Below, in pieces: positions 45,713 to 54,202 of a stretch of DNA of 64,000 nucleotides (positions within the stretch are counted from its first letter, which is position 1; each line of letters starts with the position of its first letter). The DNA comes from an uncultured Microbacteriaceae bacterium (GTDB taxonomy: Bacteria > Actinomycetota > Actinomycetes > Actinomycetales > Microbacteriaceae), in contig CAJAKC010000007.1 in NCBI GenBank assembly GCA_903940225.1, positions 28,108 to 92,107 on the forward strand. Reading direction: 5' to 3'. Both the position numbers and the translations under genes were made by a program. Below the pieces are notes generated by a model. That model was not told the DNA's origin, made no database searches, and was given only the letters and a program-made list of their open reading frames with translations.

Positions 45713-46495
45713 CTAGTTCGACTTCGCCGTGAGCCAGATGGTGATCGCGACGAGGCCGCCGAGGGCAAAAATCCAGACGAAGAGGCCCTCCGACACGGGC
45801 CCGAGGGCACCGAGGTCGAGTCCGCCGACCGAGCCGTTTTCATCCATCCACTTGAGGTAGGCGATGATGTCGCGCTTCTCTTCGGGGGTGATGTTCATGT
45901 CCGAGAAAACGGGCATGTTTTGTGGACCGGTGACCATCGCAGCGTAAATGTGGACGGGGTCGATGTCATGAAGGTTTGGAGCGAACTTGCCTTCGGTCAG
46001 TGCACCACCAGCGCCAGCAACGTTGTGACACATCGCGCAGTTGACGCGAAACAGCTCCGCACCGTTCGACTCGTTCCCCCCAGAAAGGAAGCGGTTGTCG
46101 GGAAGCCCGGGACCGGGGGCAAGTGTTGCGACCCACGCCGCCATTGCGTCGATCTCATCTTGCGCAAACTGAACGGGCTTCTTTTCGGCCTGTGGTCCGC
46201 TGCCGGCCATGGGCATGCGGCCGGTTCCCACCTGGAATTCAACGGCAAGAGCGCCAACTCCGACAAGCGACGGGCCTGCGGCTGTGCCTTCCGCGCTCAG
46301 CCCGTGGCAGGACGCACAGTTTGCGGCGAAAAGTGCCTTGCCGTTTTCGACCTGGGCGGCTGGGGGAACGGTGTCCGCTGCTGTTGCGGTTCCCGTGAAC
46401 AAGGCGTAGGCGCCACCCGAAGCGAAAAGACCAATGAGCAAAAGGGCGATGGCGGCGAGAGGGTGACGTCGCCCGCGACGAGGGTAAGTTGCCAT
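45713..46495 (-). CDS. qcrC: cytochrome bc1 complex diheme cytochrome c subunit
   Basis: A 260-residue subunit carrying two c-type hemes, CASCH near residue 60 and CAMCH near residue 152, which replaces a soluble cytochrome c in the bcc-aa3 supercomplex. An N-terminal signal anchor (about 12-36) and a C-terminal membrane segment (about 235-255) are visible. ATG 46495 follows GAAAGGAAC; the frame is open much further upstream, but that lies within ctaE. It is the second gene of the ctaE-qcrCAB operon. Confidence 0.95.
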   Translation of the reverse strand: MATYPRRGRRHPLAAIALLLIGLFASGGAYALFTGTATAADTVPPAAQVENGKALFAANCASCHGLSAEGTAAGPSLVGVGALAVEFQVGTGRMPMAGSGPQAEKKPVQFAQDEIDAMAAWVATLAPGPGLPDNRFLSGGNESNGAELFRVNCAMCHNVAGAGGALTEGKFAPNLHDIDPVHIYAAMVTGPQNMPVFSDMNITPEEKRDIIAYLKWMDENGSVGGLDLGALGPVSEGLFVWIFALGGLVAITIWLTAKSN

Positions 46496-46509
46496 GATGT
46501 TCCTTTCGC

Positions 46510-47142
46510 TTACTTGAGGACGTAGATGACGAGGAAGAGGCCGATCCACACGACGTCGACGAAGTGCCAGTAGTACGAAACGGCGACGGCAGAAATGGCG
46601 TCGCGGTGAGTAAACACCTTGAGCGCCTGAATTCGCGCGATGATGAGGACGAAAGCGATGAGGCCGACGGTCACGTGCAAGCCGTGGAAGCCGGTTGTGA
46701 GGTAGAACGCAGAACCGTAGGCGTCGGAGTTCAGTGTGACCCATTCCGAGGTGAGCACAGCGTATTCGTAGACCTGGCCGACAACGAAGAATGCGCCCAT
46801 TGCATACGTGAGCCAGAACCATTCGATAGCGCCCCATTTGACGGGAGACCAGCTCGTCCGGCGGGCTTGGAGTCGTTCGGCAGCGAATACTCCGAACTGG
46901 CAGGTCACCGACGACAGCACGAGGACGGTCGTGTTGACGAGCGAGAAGCCGACGTTCAGCTTGGCGGTTTGCTCGGACCAGAGTTCTGGTGCCATGGAGC
47001 GGAGCGAGAAGTAGATCGCGAACAAGCCGGCGAAGAACATCACTTCGCTCGCGAGCCAGACGATCGTCCCGACCGCAACCGAATTTGGCCGATTCACAAT
47101 CGGACTTGAGCGGAGCATGGATGCGCTGGTCACAGTTTCCAT
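46510..47142 (-). CDS. ctaE: cytochrome c oxidase subunit III
   Basis: A 210-residue subunit with five membrane segments. Family landmarks are VGTIVWLASEVMFFAGLFA near residue 24, with the conserved Glu, and TTGFHGLHVTVGLIAF near 145, and the ending HFVDVVWIGLFLVIYVLK. It opens the ctaE-qcrC-qcrA-qcrB operon, the usual actinobacterial order, and faces the ctaC-ctaD-ctaF group across the locus. Confidence 0.96.
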   Translation of the reverse strand: METVTSASMLRSSPIVNRPNSVAVGTIVWLASEVMFFAGLFAIYFSLRSMAPELWSEQTAKLNVGFSLVNTTVLVLSSVTCQFGVFAAERLQARRTSWSPVKWGAIEWFWLTYAMGAFFVVGQVYEYAVLTSEWVTLNSDAYGSAFYLTTGFHGLHVTVGLIAFVLIIARIQALKVFTHRDAISAVAVSYYWHFVDVVWIGLFLVIYVLK

Positions 47143-47236
47143 TATGCCGAACTTCGGACCGGGCTTTCGCCAATTGTGCGGTGTTTTCCGCCGTTTTCCG
47201 CAATTTTGTGTCTAATTTCTCGGTCTGCCCACCCGA

Positions 47237-47242
47237 TAGGGT
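47237..47242 (+). promoter_or_regulatory. -10 box (TAGGGT) of a leaderless transcript
   Basis: TAGGGT is followed by GGGGGA and GTG 47249. The G-run could be mistaken for a ribosome binding site but abuts the start codon. Confidence 0.5.
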
Positions 47243-47248
47243 GGGGGA

Positions 47249-48295
47249 GTGAGTTCGACACCGTGGACCGACATTCTTGATGCACTCGTGCGCGGAGATT
47301 CGCTCACGGTTGCGCAGGCGTCAGCCGCGATGGGCAACATCATGAATGGCGATGTGTCGGACGCTCAGCTCGCCGGTTTTCTTGTTGCTCTCCGTGCCAA
47401 GGGGGAGTCGGTCGACGAGGTCGTCGGTTTCCGTGACGCAATCTTGGCGGCGGCGCTTCCGCTCGATGTGTCCAGTGACGCCGTCGACATCGTCGGCAGT
47501 GGGGGCGATCCGGTCGGAATCCTCAACGTCTCGTCGATCGCTGCGATGGTTGTGTCGGCTGCCGGTGTTCCCGTCATCAAACACGGCAATCGCGCTGCGT
47601 CGAGCAAGTCGGGCGCAAATGATGTGTTGACGGCTCTCGGAATTGACATTTCGCTGGCACCCGAGCGCGTCGCGAAGGTTTTTGCCGAAGTCGGCGTGAC
47701 GTACATCAACGCGATGGTGTTCCACCCTGGGTTTAAGAACGCGGGCCCGGTTCGATCTCAGCTGGGAATTCCCACGATTTTTAACGTCTTGGGGCCGCTG
47801 TGCAACCCCGCCCGACCCGAAGCGAATGCCCTGGGTATGGCAAATGCTGCCCGAATTCCTATCGCTGTCGGGCTGTTCCAGCAGCGCGGTGCCACGGCTC
47901 TCGTTTACCGCGGTGAAGACGGAATTGACAAGGTGACGACCACCGGCCACACCCACGTCATCGAGGTCGCGCGCGGCTCAGTAACGGAACACGATTTCGA
48001 CCCGCGCGAGGTGGGATACGCATACTCGACGATTGACGCTATTCGCGGCGGCGACCCCGACGAGAACGCTGCGACTGCTCGTCGTGTTTTGGCGGGGGAG
48101 AAATCGGCTGCACGCGACATCATTGTGCTCAATTCGGCGGCAGGCATCGTCGCACATCGACTGTCGCACAACATCGCCGAGCGCGACCGATCCTTCGTCG
48201 AACGAATGGCGGAGGCCGTCGCTATTGCCGAACACTCGATCGATTCGGGTGCGGCCGAGGCGAAACTGCACGCCTGGGTCGCCGCAACGGCCTAG
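47249..48295 (+). CDS. trpD: anthranilate phosphoribosyltransferase
   Basis: A 348-residue enzyme that joins anthranilate and phosphoribosyl pyrophosphate in tryptophan synthesis. Motifs are the PRPP loop VGSGGDPVGILNVSSIAA near residue 80, KHGNRAASSKSGANDVLTAL near 108, and VFHPGFKNAGPVRSQLG with the Arg that contacts anthranilate. It stands alone, next to ctaE, as in mycobacteria. The start is GTG 47249 and the stop overlaps the convergent VanZ-like gene (CTAG 48292-48295). Confidence 0.95.
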   Translation: MSSTPWTDILDALVRGDSLTVAQASAAMGNIMNGDVSDAQLAGFLVALRAKGESVDEVVGFRDAILAAALPLDVSSDAVDIVGSGGDPVGILNVSSIAAMVVSAAGVPVIKHGNRAASSKSGANDVLTALGIDISLAPERVAKVFAEVGVTYINAMVFHPGFKNAGPVRSQLGIPTIFNVLGPLCNPARPEANALGMANAARIPIAVGLFQQRGATALVYRGEDGIDKVTTTGHTHVIEVARGSVTEHDFDPREVGYAYSTIDAIRGGDPDENAATARRVLAGEKSAARDIIVLNSAAGIVAHRLSHNIAERDRSFVERMAEAVAIAEHSIDSGAAEAKLHAWVAATA

Positions 48296-48807
48296 CGTCG
48301 TCCCAATCGCCGAACGGTAAGCACAACCACGGCCACAATCGCGCCAGCCACCGCGCCGACGGAATTGGCGACGAAGTCACTGGGGTCGGGGATTCCCACC
48401 GAGGTGATCTGCTGAACGGACTCAATCAGAAAAGAGCCAAGGGACAGTGTGAGGACCGCGCGAACGGGCGAGCGAAGGAACATCGCCAGTGTGAAGCCAG
48501 CTGGGATGAACAGGGCAGCGTTGAGGGTCCAATTTGCACCGACAACGATCGAGTCGGTCCACAGCGCAGGGTCGAGGAACCAAACGTAGTTAGCGGTGCC
48601 GTTCGCGTCACCCAGTCGAAGAGTGAATCCCGTCACGAGAGCCAGCGACCAGAGCGTTGCGACGGTCAGTCCGAGTGTGCGACCTGATCCTTTCGCAATG
48701 TATTTGGAGAACAGCGTCAGCAGGAATCCGACGACGAGAGTCGTGGGGAGAGCGCCATTGGTGACGAACGGCTGCACGAAGGCGGCCAGGGAGTCGAGGG
48801 AGGGCAT
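48292..48807 (-). CDS. VanZ-like membrane protein
   Basis: A 171-residue protein with four to five membrane segments. The VanZ-like region reads NWTLNAALFIPAGFTLA and ESVQQITSVGIPDPSDFVAN, the conserved acidic residues of the family, followed by a Gly/Ala-rich last helix. VanZ itself confers teicoplanin resistance, but most chromosomal homologues have no known role. ATG 48807 is taken as the start; TTG 48813 is possible. An AT-rich inverted repeat lies upstream. Confidence 0.8.
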   Translation of the reverse strand: MPSLDSLAAFVQPFVTNGALPTTLVVGFLLTLFSKYIAKGSGRTLGLTVATLWSLALVTGFTLRLGDANGTANYVWFLDPALWTDSIVVGANWTLNAALFIPAGFTLAMFLRSPVRAVLTLSLGSFLIESVQQITSVGIPDPSDFVANSVGAVAGAIVAVVVLTVRRLGRR

Positions 48808-48825
48808 CGGCAATCCTAATCTGAC

Positions 48826-48839
48826 ATAATGTGTATTAT
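48826..48839. repeat. AT-rich inverted repeat upstream of the VanZ-like gene
   Basis: ATAAT-GTGT-ATTAT forms 5-bp arms around 4 nt, 19 bases ahead of the VanZ-like start on the minus strand. The low-GC island is unusual in this neighbourhood and could be an operator or part of the promoter. Confidence 0.35.
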
Positions 48840-48849
48840 CGGATACTAA

Positions 48850-49332
48850 CTATGACCGGGAAACGGCCGCTAACACGCTGGTGAGGCCCGGAGGCCCGAG
48901 AAATGGCTGTTCTGCGGCGATTTCGTCCATAGTCCACCATCGCATGTCGAGTACGTCGTGGTGTTCAGAATCCGTCCAGCCCGTCGTGTCGGGTTCAAAA
49001 CGATCCACCGCCAAGGCGTAGAAATGATCGACGTACGAATGGAAGCGCTCGCCGTCCGCCCAATCCCACCAGCCCGGAACCTCGGCGATGACGTCCCCCA
49101 ACTCCCGTGGTTCGACAATTCGACCGGTTTCTTCTCGGAGCTCGCGCACGGCCGCCTCGAGGACACTTTCACCCTCGTCGATGCCTCCGCCGGGGGCAAT
49201 CCACCGGGGTGGAAGACCAACCGCGGCGTCGAAGTGTGTGAGAAGCAGTAAAAAGTGCCCCTCGCGGTCGTGCAGCACGATTCGAGCAGTTTCCCGGTGG
49301 GTGACGTGCTCGCGGCCATCGGGGTGAATCAT
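48850..49332 (-). CDS. NUDIX hydrolase
   Basis: A 160-residue pyrophosphohydrolase. The NUDIX box is complete: G-G-I-D-E-G-E then [13 protein letters not shown] near residues 50-72, with the metal-binding REL-REE glutamates. The substrate, some nucleoside diphosphate derivative, cannot be read from sequence. ATG 49332 overlaps the TGA of the preceding YczE-like gene, so the two are coupled. The frame is open further upstream, but there it lies inside that gene. Confidence 0.88.
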   Translation of the reverse strand: MIHPDGREHVTHRETARIVLHDREGHFLLLLTHFDAAVGLPPRWIAPGGGIDEGESVLEAAVRELREETGRIVEPRELGDVIAEVPGWWDWADGERFHSYVDHFYALAVDRFEPDTTGWTDSEHHDVLDMRWWTMDEIAAEQPFLGPPGLTSVLAAVSRS

Positions 49333-49943
49333 TTCCCGCCCTTGCCGACCAACCCGAATGCTCGCATCGACACTTGCACCATGGGGCCAATGCCCACGAC
49401 GAACAACAGTGTTCCGAGGCCAACGGGCCCACCGCACGCCAGTCCAATCAGCGTCGCACCGCCCTCGAGAATCGTTCGCACCAGCCAGACGGGCTTGTTG
49501 AACTTCTTCACCGAACCGGTCATGAGCCCATCGCGAGGACCCGGCCCGAGGCGTGCGCCGATGTACATACCCGTTCCGAGTGCGATGGTGGCCATGCCGA
49601 GCAGGTACCACCCGATTTGGCCCGCGAGCCCCCAGTCGGTCGCCGAGGGCACAAACCGTAACGATAAATCGACAAAAGGACCGATCAGGAGTGCATTGAA
49701 CACAGTACCGAGTCCCGGCATTTGCTTGAGCGGGATCCACAACAGCAGGATGAGCGCGCTGGCGAGAACGGTCGCCAACCCGAAGCTCAAACCCGTGATG
49801 TTGGCCAATCCCTGCCCAAAGACGTCCCAGGGGGCGAGACCGAGCCCCGCCCGAATCTGCAAGGCAATGCCAAGTCCAAAAAGGTAGAGACCCAGAATCA
49901 GTCGCCCAAGAATCAGTGGGCGAGGAAATGGGATGGTGGCCAT
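49329..49943 (-). CDS. YczE/YitT-like integral membrane protein
   Basis: A 204-residue protein with about five membrane segments. The opening [28 protein letters not shown] pattern, with the conserved GLGLAPWD, and [11 protein letters not shown] near residue 130 identify the YczE-type family. Function is not established; some relatives are linked to transport. It lies 3 bases after the SDR gene and is coupled to the NUDIX gene, so the three likely form one transcript. Confidence 0.8.
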   Translation of the reverse strand: MATIPFPRPLILGRLILGLYLFGLGIALQIRAGLGLAPWDVFGQGLANITGLSFGLATVLASALILLLWIPLKQMPGLGTVFNALLIGPFVDLSLRFVPSATDWGLAGQIGWYLLGMATIALGTGMYIGARLGPGPRDGLMTGSVKKFNKPVWLVRTILEGGATLIGLACGGPVGLGTLLFVVGIGPMVQVSMRAFGLVGKGGK

Positions 49944-49946
49944 GAA

Positions 49947-50711
49947 CTAGTTGGTGAAATAGCCGACGTCGCCGACGAGACGTGTGTTGTCGGCGGGGAC
50001 GGGCTCAACCGCCGCGCGGGCGATTTCGGCGGCGAATTCCTCAACGTTGTACAACTTCCCCACCGCTTGCTTTCGAGATTCAATGGTGCCGGGATTGGCT
50101 CTATCGAGCAGGGTCGCCGTTACGGTTCCCTCAATCATGTCTGCGGAGACAACGACGAAGCCGATGCCATCGGCCTCGAGTCCAGGGATCAGCTCTCTCA
50201 GGGCGTCTTCGCCCGCGCGTTTCGAGAGCGCGACGGGCAGATATTCGGGCATGGTGTCGACGGTGCGAATGAAGTGTGCCTGGTGACTGGTAACGAAAAC
50301 CACACGCGAACCCTCGTGCAACAGCGGCCGCAACGTCGTGAGCAGGTTCACCTGCGCGTCACGGTTGAGGCGCATCGCGTAGTCCTCACCCTTCCCCGCT
50401 TCCATCCCGCCCGACGCGTTGAGAACGAGGATGTCCAATTGTCCGAATTCGGTTTCGAGAGTGTGGCGCAGACTCGCAATGGTGTCGTAATCGGTCAGGT
50501 CAGCGCCGACGACGATGGCGTCGCCACCGTTTTCGCGAATTCCGGCCGCCACCTTCTCGGCGCGAACGGCCTTGTCACGGTAGTTGATCGCGACGCGGGC
50601 ACCGGCTTCGGCAAAAAATCCGACCGTATCGGCGCCAATTCCGCGGGACGAACCCGTCACGAATGCGGTCTTTCCCGCAAGTTGTCCTGGCTTCAAAGGG
50701 TTGTGGCTCAT
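49947..50711 (-). CDS. SDR-family oxidoreductase with an atypical active site
   Basis: A 254-residue short-chain dehydrogenase/reductase. The NAD(P)-binding motif TGSSRGIG is at 19-26 and the [10 protein letters not shown] strand near 98. The usual YxxxK is missing: the region reads [14 protein letters not shown], so the tyrosine is seven residues before the lysine and valine occupies the normal tyrosine position. The serine lies in VTSHQAH. The enzyme may use the shifted tyrosine or be redox-inactive. It heads the SDR-YczE-NUDIX group and has a leaderless promoter. Confidence 0.82.
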   Translation of the reverse strand: MSHNPLKPGQLAGKTAFVTGSSRGIGADTVGFFAEAGARVAINYRDKAVRAEKVAAGIRENGGDAIVVGADLTDYDTIASLRHTLETEFGQLDILVLNASGGMEAGKGEDYAMRLNRDAQVNLLTTLRPLLHEGSRVVFVTSHQAHFIRTVDTMPEYLPVALSKRAGEDALRELIPGLEADGIGFVVVSADMIEGTVTATLLDRANPGTIESRKQAVGKLYNVEEFAAEIARAAVEPVPADNTRLVGDVGYFTN

Positions 50712-50717
50712 GGGACA

Positions 50718-50723
50718 ACACTA
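50718..50723 (-). promoter_or_regulatory. -10 box (TAGTGT) of a leaderless transcript
   Basis: On the minus strand TAGTGT is followed by TGTCCC and ATG 50711, with no ribosome binding site. Confidence 0.55.
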
Positions 50724-50742
50724 ACAACCAAACCGACCGTGA

Positions 50743-50748
50743 TACCGT
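50743..50748 (+). promoter_or_regulatory. -10 box (TACCGT) of a leaderless transcript
   Basis: TACCGT is followed by 6 nt and GTG 50755. It lies 19 bases from the opposite -10 box of the SDR gene. Confidence 0.45.
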
Positions 50749-50754
50749 TCCCCC

Positions 50755-51504
50755 GTGACGTTTCGAGCCGATGCGATGGCCTTTTTCGGGGGCCCCAGGC
50801 CCCGCGTGTTCGCACACCGAGGACTGCACACGAACTACCCCGAGAACTCTCGAGGCGCGTTTCGAGCGGCCGTCGACGCGGGAGTGACCTACATCGAAAC
50901 CGATGTTGTAGCGTCGCGTGACGGGATTGCGATGATTTGCCATGACCTGGACCTCGACCGAGTCGCCGGTATCCGAGCCGCGGTGGGTGACTTATCCGCA
51001 GCGGAACTGGCCAAGGTTGACCTCGGTGGCGAAGGATTCATCACCCTGCGTCAGGCGCTCGTGGAATTTCCGACGACTCGATTCAACATCGATGTCAAAG
51101 ACCCACGCGCCATCGCGGACGTCACTGCATCGATTCGTGATGCATCGGCGCCCGACCGCGTGTTGGTTTCCTCGTTTTCCGCGGCACGGCGACGCGCGGC
51201 GCTCGCCGACCTTCCCGGCGTCGCATCCAGTGCATCGTCCACCGAGTTCGTGCGCATCTTCGCCGCTGTCCGACTAGGGCTCACTCCCCCGCTCCCCCGC
51301 ATTCAGGCGCTGCAGATTCCGTCCTCGGTTAACGGAATCCCCACTGTCACTCGCGCGCTGCTCGAGCGTTACCACCGACTCGGACTGGAAGTTCACGTCT
51401 GGACGATCAACGACGAGTCGGAAATCCGCCGGCTCGTGGAGCTCGGCGTTGATGGAATAGTGTCCGATCGCGCCGACATCGCCCTGCGCGCCATCGCTTC
51501 ATAG
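50755..51504 (+). CDS. glycerophosphodiester phosphodiesterase
   Basis: A 249-residue TIM-barrel hydrolase of the GDPD family that splits glycerophosphodiesters to glycerol 3-phosphate and an alcohol. The catalytic motifs are FAHRGLHTNYPENS near residue 19, YIETDV near 47 and ICHDLDL near 61, giving the His pair and metal-binding Glu-Asp. No signal peptide is visible, so it is probably cytoplasmic. The start is GTG 50755; ATG 50776 is possible but would cut the first strand short. Confidence 0.92.
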   Translation: MTFRADAMAFFGGPRPRVFAHRGLHTNYPENSRGAFRAAVDAGVTYIETDVVASRDGIAMICHDLDLDRVAGIRAAVGDLSAAELAKVDLGGEGFITLRQALVEFPTTRFNIDVKDPRAIADVTASIRDASAPDRVLVSSFSAARRRAALADLPGVASSASSTEFVRIFAAVRLGLTPPLPRIQALQIPSSVNGIPTVTRALLERYHRLGLEVHVWTINDESEIRRLVELGVDGIVSDRADIALRAIAS

Positions 51505-51587
51505 CCAATTCAGGGGCATTTCAGGGGAATAAACCAGTGCCGAGGTGTCTTCTAGAGGTGAGGACAGACGTCCGAAGGAGGCACAAG

Positions 51588-51965
51588 ATGAGTGAAAAGC
51601 GATTGCGCGGTACGCGCCTCGGGGCGACAAGTCTCGAAACAGAAGAAGGCGTTGAGTTCGTTGCCACGCAGACAATCACGTTCCGAACCGACGACGGTGA
51701 AGAGTTTCAGGTGCGGTTCATGGAGGGCGTCGACCTTCCCTACAACTGGAATTCTCCCCACACCGCCAAATCCGGGCGTCGACTCGACGCCAAAGGCAAT
51801 CCCGTCCAAGGGGTTGACCCCAATGCGCCGTCAGCCCCCAACCCGACCGTCACTCACTGGGAACAGCTAATGAAACGTCGCACGATCGATGAACTCGAAT
51901 TGATTCTCGCTGAGCGACGGGCTGCAATGCGCGCCGCCGGTGAATTCAACAGCAAAGCGGCCTAA
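51588..51965 (+). CDS. rbpA: RNA polymerase-binding protein RbpA
   Basis: A 125-residue actinobacterial activator that binds RNA polymerase and group 1 or 2 sigma factors. The opening LRGTRLGATSLETEEG and the core FRTDDGEEFQVRF match RbpA, and the C-terminal sigma-interaction domain reads THWEQLMKRRTIDELELILAERR. The core contains no cysteine, so it cannot bind zinc as the Streptomyces protein does. ATG 51588 follows AAGGAGG. The stop overlaps the convergent ppm gene (CTAA 51962-51965). Confidence 0.93.
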   Translation: MSEKRLRGTRLGATSLETEEGVEFVATQTITFRTDDGEEFQVRFMEGVDLPYNWNSPHTAKSGRRLDAKGNPVQGVDPNAPSAPNPTVTHWEQLMKRRTIDELELILAERRAAMRAAGEFNSKAA

Positions 51966-52678
51966 CGCCTCCGCAGCCCTGTAAACGCCCACACCGTGAT
52001 GCGCCACAGGGCTTCGAGCACAATTCCGATGTGCATCTTCGAGACTCCCGCTTCACGTTCGCGAAAGATGATGGGGTGTTCAACGATGGTGGCTCCGGTT
52101 GCCTCGATGCGCTTTGCGATCTCGATTTGGAAGCAATAGCCGCTCGACGCGATTGTCGAAAGGTCCAGTTCGCGCAACGCGTCGGCGCGCATCACTCGAA
52201 ACCCAGCCGTCAGGTCGTGGATTCGAGAGCGCAGAACCGAACGCGCATAAGCGTTGCCGGTCCGTGAAATCGCTTCGCGGAATCGACTCCACCCGGCGAT
52301 CGCGCCGCCGTGCACCCAACGAGAACCGATGACGAGAGCGGCATCGGAGTGTTGGGCGATGTCGACGAGAGTTGCCAATACTGCCGGGTCGTGGGATCCG
52401 TCCGCATCCATTTCCGCGATCCACTCGTAGTCGCGCTCAAACGCCCAGCGGAACCCCGCGATGTATGCGGGCCCGAGTCCTGCTTTTGCGCTTCGGTGCA
52501 GAGTGAACACGTGCGCGTCGGATTCCGAAATGGCGTCGGCCAGTTTTCCTGTCCCGTCGGGCGATGCGTCATCAACGACGAGGATTTCGATATCGGACGA
52601 CCTGCGGACCCGTTCAACGATGGACGCGAGGTTTTCGATTTCGTTGTAGGTCGGAATGATGACGAGCGATCTACTCAT
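51962..52678 (-). CDS. polyprenol-phosphate mannosyltransferase (Ppm1 catalytic domain)
   Basis: A 238-residue GT2-family glycosyltransferase that should make polyprenyl-phosphate mannose from GDP-mannose. Motifs are PTYNEIENL near residue 10, VVDDASPDGTG near 38, and the metal-binding MDADGSHDP near 90. There are no C-terminal membrane segments. The start overlaps the end of lnt by 8 bases. In M. tuberculosis both functions are fused in one protein; here they are separate but coupled, as in corynebacteria. The product donates mannose to lipoglycans or glycoproteins. Confidence 0.9.
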   Translation of the reverse strand: MSRSLVIIPTYNEIENLASIVERVRRSSDIEILVVDDASPDGTGKLADAISESDAHVFTLHRSAKAGLGPAYIAGFRWAFERDYEWIAEMDADGSHDPAVLATLVDIAQHSDAALVIGSRWVHGGAIAGWSRFREAISRTGNAYARSVLRSRIHDLTAGFRVMRADALRELDLSTIASSGYCFQIEIAKRIEATGATIVEHPIIFREREAGVSKMHIGIVLEALWRITVWAFTGLRRR

Positions 52679-54185
52679 CGTTACCGAATCGACGTGTGAT
52701 GAATGGCGCGAACATCGGCACAATTCCGCTGAGAATGAGAGCCCACTCGAGGGGCAACCCAATAATCGACGCTGGAGTCACCACGGTCGACAACGGCACA
52801 TCGGCAACCATTACTCCCGGTTCGAACGCGGTCAGTCGGTCGATGTCGGTGCCGTCCGGTGCGACGATGGCGCTGACGCCGACAGTGGAGGTGTTGACAA
52901 CCGCGCGACCGGTTTCTACTGCGCGCATGCGGGCGATTTCCAGTTGTTGGATGCCTTCGTCGGTGCGACCGAAATCGGAATTGTTTGTTGGCGCGATGAT
53001 CACGTTTCCGCCCTGGGCGAGGATGGAGCGAAACAGACCGTCGTCGATGATGTCGAAGCAGATGGAGATTCCCGCTCGAACTTCGCCGAACTCGAAGATG
53101 GGGTCACGCGTCCCCTTGGTGTAATCACGCGGGACCATGTCGAACAGGTCGGGCGCTAAGGGATAAAAGAATTCCCGCTGGGGCAGGTATTCGGCAAACG
53201 GGACGGGATTGACTTTGTCGTATTGGTCAACGGCTCCCTTTCCCGCCTCCCACATCAGGGCCGAGTTGAAGGTTTCATCGCCGATCGCGGTCAGCGTGCC
53301 GAAGATAAACGGCGCGTCGGTTTCAGTCGAGATGAGGTCGGCCAAATCCGCAACGCGCTGGTCTTCGGCGGGATTGATGTCCATCGCGTTTTCCGGCCAA
53401 ACAACAACGTCGACCTTTCCAATGGACACAGCGTTCATCGCGTCAAAGTGTTTCTGAATCGCGTCTCCCTGACGTGCGCTGGAAAACAGCGACGAGTCGC
53501 TATTGCCTTGAACCGCGGCAACCCGGAACGAACCGCTGGGTGCGTTCACGAGAAGCGCATACGGAATGGGTAGCAACGCGGCCAGAGCGGCAACAACCCC
53601 GGCAACGCGCACAATGATGTCGCGGCGCGACCCGCCCCACTGAACCACGAGGACAACGGCGACGGTGGCCATGCACAGCACCGCGGTTGCACCCGTCATT
53701 CCGAACAGCGTTGCGAGGTAGCGGAGCGGTGTTTCAGACTGGCTCTGGCTGACGCGCGCCCAACCGAAACCGTCCCACGGCCACTGGGCAATGATCGCTT
53801 CGCGCGCGGTCCATGCGGCGGCGACGAGGAAACTCGCCGACAGAACTCCTCGCACGGACCGCAGATTGAGCCGGTCGGCAGCTCGCCATGCGGCGACGAG
53901 CAACATGCCACCAACGGCGAAGAAAACAGCTTCGGCAAGGACTAGGGCAAGCCACGGAACGACACCGAGGTACATCGTCAACCACCGCACAACGCTGCCA
54001 AAATAAGCGAAACCGACGGCAAAGCCGATGAGCGCGCCCCTCGGCAGTGTGGTTCCGCGGAATGCAAACAGCGTCATCGGGAGGCCGATCAACATGAGAA
54101 TACCAATTCCCGGTTGCGGAAATGCGAGGCTCGACACGATGGCACCGGCCACGGCCACGAGCAGTCGCGACAACATCGATTTCAC
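52671..54185 (-). CDS. lnt: apolipoprotein N-acyltransferase
   Basis: A 504-residue membrane enzyme that N-acylates the lipoprotein cysteine. Six or more membrane segments fill the first 190 residues, followed by a nitrilase-like periplasmic domain and a last membrane segment. The catalytic triad is visible: Glu in VVWPENAMD near 266, Lys in YDKVNPVPFAEYLP and Cys in GISICFDII. Probable clients in this window are CtaC and the FKBP protein, both with lipoboxes. The start is GTG 54185 with a leaderless promoter. Confidence 0.93.
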   Translation of the reverse strand: MKSMLSRLLVAVAGAIVSSLAFPQPGIGILMLIGLPMTLFAFRGTTLPRGALIGFAVGFAYFGSVVRWLTMYLGVVPWLALVLAEAVFFAVGGMLLVAAWRAADRLNLRSVRGVLSASFLVAAAWTAREAIIAQWPWDGFGWARVSQSQSETPLRYLATLFGMTGATAVLCMATVAVVLVVQWGGSRRDIIVRVAGVVAALAALLPIPYALLVNAPSGSFRVAAVQGNSDSSLFSSARQGDAIQKHFDAMNAVSIGKVDVVVWPENAMDINPAEDQRVADLADLISTETDAPFIFGTLTAIGDETFNSALMWEAGKGAVDQYDKVNPVPFAEYLPQREFFYPLAPDLFDMVPRDYTKGTRDPIFEFGEVRAGISICFDIIDDGLFRSILAQGGNVIIAPTNNSDFGRTDEGIQQLEIARMRAVETGRAVVNTSTVGVSAIVAPDGTDIDRLTAFEPGVMVADVPLSTVVTPASIIGLPLEWALILSGIVPMFAPFITRRFGNDE

Positions 54186-54191
54186 GGTTTC

Positions 54192-54197
54192 AGCCTA
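54192..54197 (-). promoter_or_regulatory. -10 box (TAGGCT) of a leaderless transcript
   Basis: On the minus strand TAGGCT is followed by GAAACC and GTG 54185, in the 17-base gap after the helY stop. Confidence 0.55.
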
Positions 54198-54202
54198 AAC
54201 GG

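Noticed and set aside
48292-48807. VanZ-like gene as a glycopeptide resistance determinant
   Set aside because: No vanHAX or vanSR genes are nearby, and VanZ-like domains are common in proteins of unrelated or unknown role.
49722-50921. 399-codon open frame on the plus strand
   Set aside because: It runs antisense to the YczE-like and SDR genes, both of which show clear family motifs in their own frames.
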